From JBDHZK01 sp039811865 (GTDB lineage Bacteria > Actinomycetota > Actinomycetes > Propionibacteriales > Propionibacteriaceae): a stretch of DNA of 10,946 nucleotides. Both the position numbers and the translations under genes were made by a program. The notes below the pieces were generated by a model that saw only the letters and a list, made by a program, of their open reading frames with translations, searched no databases and was not told the origin of the DNA. Below are positions 7,644 to 10,946 of this stretch, in pieces (the first letter of the stretch is position 1; the number at the start of each line of letters is the position of its first letter). The DNA lies in NCBI GenBank assembly GCA_039811865.1, contig JBDHZK010000092.1, positions 1 through 10,946 of the forward strand. The letters run 5' to 3'.

Positions 7644-8159
7644 GTGGACGAGCTGGTCGTGGGTTACAACCTGCCGCGCACGCAGGCGCTGGCGCAGGCG
7701 GCACGCCAGCGGTTCTGGAGCCAGGTCTGGCGGTTCGGCATCTCTGTCGCGATTACGGCCGTCTTCGCGATCTGGCAAGGCGCCGCCCTGACATCGTTCA
7801 CGTGGACGATCCTCATCCTGCTGATGTGCGTCCCCTTGGTGTTCGTGGGCATCGCCTTCTTCAGATGGCGAGCGGCGATCCGGGACGTCGCCCTCGTCCG
7901 CGAGGGGATCGCGCTGCGGGTCGGACGTCCGGGGATCGTCGTCGCCGGCGAGACGGTGCCCTGGGCACAAGTTGGGCGGCTGACGACGCGACGCGGCAAG
8001 CTGGGGGGTTCGCGGCTGCTCGTCGTCGAGCGCCACGGCGCGCCCGAGCTGACGCTCCCGCTCGACCTGCTCAGCGTCAGTCCCGCGCAGTTGGACAACG
8101 CAGTCCGGGCGTATTCGGGGGCCCGGCTCGGTGTGGATCTGTCCGCCCTTGACGAGTAG
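7644..8159 (+). CDS. Two-helix membrane protein with PH-like C-terminal domain
   Basis: I do not recognise an experimentally named family for this 171-residue protein. Residues 1-28 are polar and amphipathic. Two helices follow (about 31-49 and 54-74), joined by a very short turn, so both ends should face the cytoplasm. Residues 80-171 look like a small beta-rich domain closed by a helix, with alternating strands such as GIALRVGRPGIVVAGETVPW (88-107) and SRLLVVERHG (123-132). The closing segment is LDLLSVSPAQLDNAV (140-154). This layout resembles bacterial PH-like (bPH/YcxB-type) membrane proteins; that match is by pattern only. The GTG start is chosen because it follows a -10 by 6 nt. It lies between dedA and fba and ends about 30 nt before the fba-side hairpin. 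Confidence 0.8.
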   Translation: MDELVVGYNLPRTQALAQAARQRFWSQVWRFGISVAITAVFAIWQGAALTSFTWTILILLMCVPLVFVGIAFFRWRAAIRDVALVREGIALRVGRPGIVVAGETVPWAQVGRLTTRRGKLGGSRLLVVERHGAPELTLPLDLLSVSPAQLDNAVRAYSGARLGVDLSALDE

Positions 8160-8188
8160 GGCCCAAGGCCGTAGGCGATTTGCCTGAT

Positions 8189-8224
8189 CCCCAGTAGGCA
8201 CCCCGGCCGACTGCCAGACTGGGG
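8189..8224 (+). terminator. Hairpin between the gene ending at 8159 and fba
   Basis: CCCCAGT (8189-8195) pairs with ACTGGGG (8218-8224). Inside it GGCA (8197-8200) pairs with TGCC (8212-8215), leaving an 11-nt loop. A smaller AGGC-N5-GCCT hairpin lies just upstream (8173-8185). No T-run follows, so this may be a terminator or an upstream element of the fba promoter. Confidence 0.5.
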
Positions 8225-8249
8225 GGCGTCGATAATCATTCGTACGCCC
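8224..8249 (+). promoter_or_regulatory. fba -10 element inside an inverted repeat
   Basis: GATAAT (8231-8236) is a close match to TATAAT. It lies within GGGCGT-N14-ACGCCC, whose arms are at 8224-8229 and 8244-8249. The repeat would place a dimeric regulator on the -10 and start site. The left arm abuts the 3' side of the preceding hairpin. A Shine-Dalgarno sequence, GGAGAAAGG (8262-8270), precedes the ATG at 8277 by 6 nt. Confidence 0.45.
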
Positions 8250-8276
8250 GTCAATCAATGTGGAGAAAGGCCCCTC

Positions 8277-9302
<1,026 letters not shown>

Positions 9303-9320
9303 GTTCGGTTTTAACGGTCA

Positions 9321-9350
9321 GCGGCCGGGTCGGTTCCGACCCGGCCGTTG
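9321..9350 (+). terminator. Strong terminator after fba
   Basis: CGGCCGGGTCGG (9322-9333) and CCGACCCGGCCG (9336-9347) form a perfect 12-bp inverted repeat, giving an 11-bp stem with a GTTC tetraloop. It is followed by TTG. It starts 19 nt after the fba stop and is the most stable hairpin seen in the window. Confidence 0.85.
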
Positions 9351-9367
9351 CCGTTGCGCGGCTCGCG

Positions 9368-9532
9368 GGACGTGCCTCAAGGGGAGTCGTCGCCTTTGGC
9401 GCGCGGGGTTGCTCCGGACGTCCGTCCAGGGCCCGATCGAGCCGGCCGCGAGCGCGCGGCGAATGGGCTCGGCGCGCCGGGACGTCCCGGTGCGGCTACG
9501 GTGTGCAGCGGGCAATCCCTGACCCGAGGAGG
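9368..9532 (+). promoter_or_regulatory. purA control region with ACGT-centred palindromes
   Basis: TACGGT (9497-9502) is a TANNNT -10. GAGGAGG (9526-9532) is a strong ribosome binding site 5 nt before the GTG at 9538. Just upstream of the -10, in the -35 zone, is a perfect 14-bp palindrome CCGGGACGTCCCGG (9477-9490). A second palindrome CGGACGTCCG is at 9415-9424, and a degenerate copy GGACGTGCC is at 9368-9376. They share the GGACGT core and may be operators for one regulator, which I cannot name. No riboswitch fold is apparent, and no gene is seen in 9349-9537. Confidence 0.45.
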
Positions 9533-9537
9533 CAAAC

Positions 9538-10821
9538 GTGCCGGGCATCGTGATCGTCGGATCCCAATGGGGGGACGAGGGCAAGGGCAAGGCGACCGAC
9601 CAGTTGGGCGACCGCGTCGACTACTGCGTGCGCTACTCCGGCGGCAACAACGCCGGGCACACGCTGGTGGTCAACGGCGAGCGCTACGCGCTGCACCTGC
9701 TGCCGTCGGGGATCCTCAACCCCAACTGCACGCCGGTGATCGGCAACGGTGTGGTGATCGACCTGGACGTCTTGTTCGACGAGATCGATGGGCTCGCGGC
9801 GCGGGGCGTGGACGCCAGCCGGCTGCTGGTCTCGGCGAACGCGCACATCATCACCGGCTACCACCAGGTGATCGACAAGGTCACCGAACGCTTCCTCGGC
9901 AAGCGCCGGATCGGTACGACCGGACGCGGCGTCGGCCCGGCCTACGCCGACAAGGTGAACCGCATCGGCATCCGCGTCCAGGATCTGTTCGATGAGTCGA
10001 TCCTCGCTCAGAAGGTCGAGGCGTCCTTGGACCAGAAGAACCATCTGCTGGTGAAGGTCTACAACCGGCGCGCGATCGATCCGGTCGAGGTCACCGAGAA
10101 CCTGATGGCGCATGCCCAGCGGCTGCGCCCGCATGTCGCCGACGTGGCGCGCGTGCTCAACACCGCGCTGGACGCCGACCAGGTCGTCTTGTTCGAGGGG
10201 GCGCAGGCGCATCATCTGGACGTCGACCACGGCACATACCCCTACGTGACGTCGTCCAACCCGATCGCTGCGGGCGCGTGCATCGGAGCGGGCGTCGGGC
10301 CGACCAGGATCGACCGCACCATCGGCATCATGAAGGCCTACACCACGCGGGTGGGGGAGGGCCCCTTCCCCACCGAGTTGCTCAACGCCGACGGCGACAA
10401 GCTGCGCCACGACGGCGCCGAGTTCGGCACGACCACGGGACGTAAGCGCCGCTGTGGTTGGTTCGACGCGCTGGTGGTCGAGACCGCCGTCACGGCGAAC
10501 GCCTTCACCGACATGTTCTTGACGAAGCTCGACATCCTGACCGGTTGGGAGAAGATCCCGGTATGCGTGGCCTACGAGGTCAACGGCGAGCGCACCGACA
10601 TCGCGCCGATGACCCAAAGCGAGTTCCACCACGCAGTGCCCGTCTATGAGTACCTGGACGGCTGGAGCGAGGACATCTCCGGCTGCCGCACCTTCGGCGA
10701 GCTCCCGCGCAACACCCAGGCGTACGTGCGTCGGCTTGAGGAGTTGGTCCGCGCCCCGATCAGCGGCATCGGTGTCGGCCCGTCCCGCGAGCAGGTCGTG
10801 ATGCTGCGCGACCTGCTGTGA
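9538..10821 (+). CDS. purA: Adenylosuccinate synthetase
   Basis: The enzyme makes adenylosuccinate from IMP, aspartate and GTP, the first committed step to AMP, in the cytoplasm. The length of 427 residues is usual. It starts with the GTP/IMP loop GSQWGDEGKGK (8-18), with catalytic D13, and SGGNNAGHT (34-42) with catalytic H41. TTGRGVGPAY (near residue 130), GIMKAYTTRVGEGPFPTEL and the RKRRCGWFD region are intact. One odd point is EGAQAHHLDVDHG (220-232), where H225-H226 replace the Thr-Leu usually found after EGAQ-G/A, close to the IMP-binding Q223. The GTG start is fixed by GAGGAGG at 5 nt and by the motif positions. The stop overlaps the next gene by 4 bp (GTGA). Identification is secure; the effect of the two histidines is unknown. 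Confidence 0.98.
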   Translation: MPGIVIVGSQWGDEGKGKATDQLGDRVDYCVRYSGGNNAGHTLVVNGERYALHLLPSGILNPNCTPVIGNGVVIDLDVLFDEIDGLAARGVDASRLLVSANAHIITGYHQVIDKVTERFLGKRRIGTTGRGVGPAYADKVNRIGIRVQDLFDESILAQKVEASLDQKNHLLVKVYNRRAIDPVEVTENLMAHAQRLRPHVADVARVLNTALDADQVVLFEGAQAHHLDVDHGTYPYVTSSNPIAAGACIGAGVGPTRIDRTIGIMKAYTTRVGEGPFPTELLNADGDKLRHDGAEFGTTTGRKRRCGWFDALVVETAVTANAFTDMFLTKLDILTGWEKIPVCVAYEVNGERTDIAPMTQSEFHHAVPVYEYLDGWSEDISGCRTFGELPRNTQAYVRRLEELVRAPISGIGVGPSREQVVMLRDLL

Positions 10822-10946
10822 CGCAGCCGCAATCCTCGCCCGGCAAGGACAAACGGGTTGGCGACGACACTTGGTGGCTTTCGCTGCTCCTGCTGTTCCT
10901 GACCGTGAGCCTGTGTTTCTTGACGCTCGGCTCGGTGGGCCGGCTA
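10818..10946 (+). CDS. Membrane protein, N-terminal part (cut by window edge)
   Basis: A GTG at 10818 overlaps the purA stop in the sequence GTGA and opens a frame that runs to the last base of the window (43 codons seen). Residues 1-18 are polar (TQPQSSPGKDKR), followed by WW and a hydrophobic segment at about 19-40, consistent with a first transmembrane helix or signal anchor with a cytoplasmic N-terminus. The 4-bp overlap implies co-transcription and translational coupling with purA. No family can be named from this fragment, and the rest lies outside the window. Confidence 0.7.
   Translation, partial: MTQPQSSPGKDKRVGDDTWWLSLLLLFLTVSLCFLTLGSVGRL

Noticed and set aside
9496..10632. 378-residue minus-strand open frame
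   Set aside because: It is antisense to purA, with low-complexity acidic/valine-rich composition and no motifs.

Overview
The window is a high-GC actinobacterial chromosome segment of ordinary housekeeping character. The evidence is the strong GC bias at third codon positions, frequent GTG starts, TANNNT-type -10 elements without clear -35 boxes, and an HspR/HAIR-type heat-shock operator. From memory, the order clpB - pyrE - SpoU/TrmH methyltransferase - DedA - fba - purA matches the Mycobacterium tuberculosis stretch between Rv0384c (clpB) and Rv0357c (purA). I read it as an ancestral actinobacterial neighbourhood, possibly from Propionibacteriales or a relative. The order-level placement is inference only. 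I see no mobile element, tRNA, rRNA, CRISPR array or sign of recent transfer.

Layout. 1-137: clpB control region with a HAIR operator. 138-2720: ClpB disaggregase, followed by a strong hairpin. 2805-3617: spermidine-synthase-like Rossmann protein. 3662-4219: proline-rich four-helix membrane protein. 4220-4431: non-coding, with an imperfect direct repeat ahead of a -10. 4432-4692: small membrane or exported protein of 86 aa. 4735-5274: pyrE. 5348-6127: LemA-family protein. 6213-6866 (minus): SpoU/TrmH RNA methyltransferase, convergent with lemA and divergent from a DedA protein at 6893-7588. 7644-8159: two-helix membrane protein with a soluble C-terminal domain. 8277-9302: class II fructose-bisphosphate aldolase (fba). 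9538-10821: adenylosuccinate synthetase (purA). 10818-10946: start of a membrane protein, cut by the window edge.

Functionally this is a row of mostly independent short transcription units rather than one pathway: protein quality control (clpB), pyrimidine and purine nucleotide synthesis (pyrE, purA), glycolysis/gluconeogenesis (fba), RNA modification (trmH-like), envelope proteins (lemA, dedA) and poorly characterised membrane proteins. Almost every gene has its own candidate -10 box, and several are separated by hairpins.

The most interesting signal is regulatory. Four GTG-start genes (2805, 4735, 6893, 7644) each carry a TAG-type -10 hexamer 6-8 nt before the start codon and have no usable Shine-Dalgarno sequence, which predicts leaderless mRNAs. 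The minus-strand methyltransferase gene shows the same geometry. Its -10 overlaps that of dedA, giving a compact two-way promoter. Leadered genes (lemA, fba, purA, the gene at 3662) instead have good Shine-Dalgarno sequences. I found no convincing undescribed multi-gene system.
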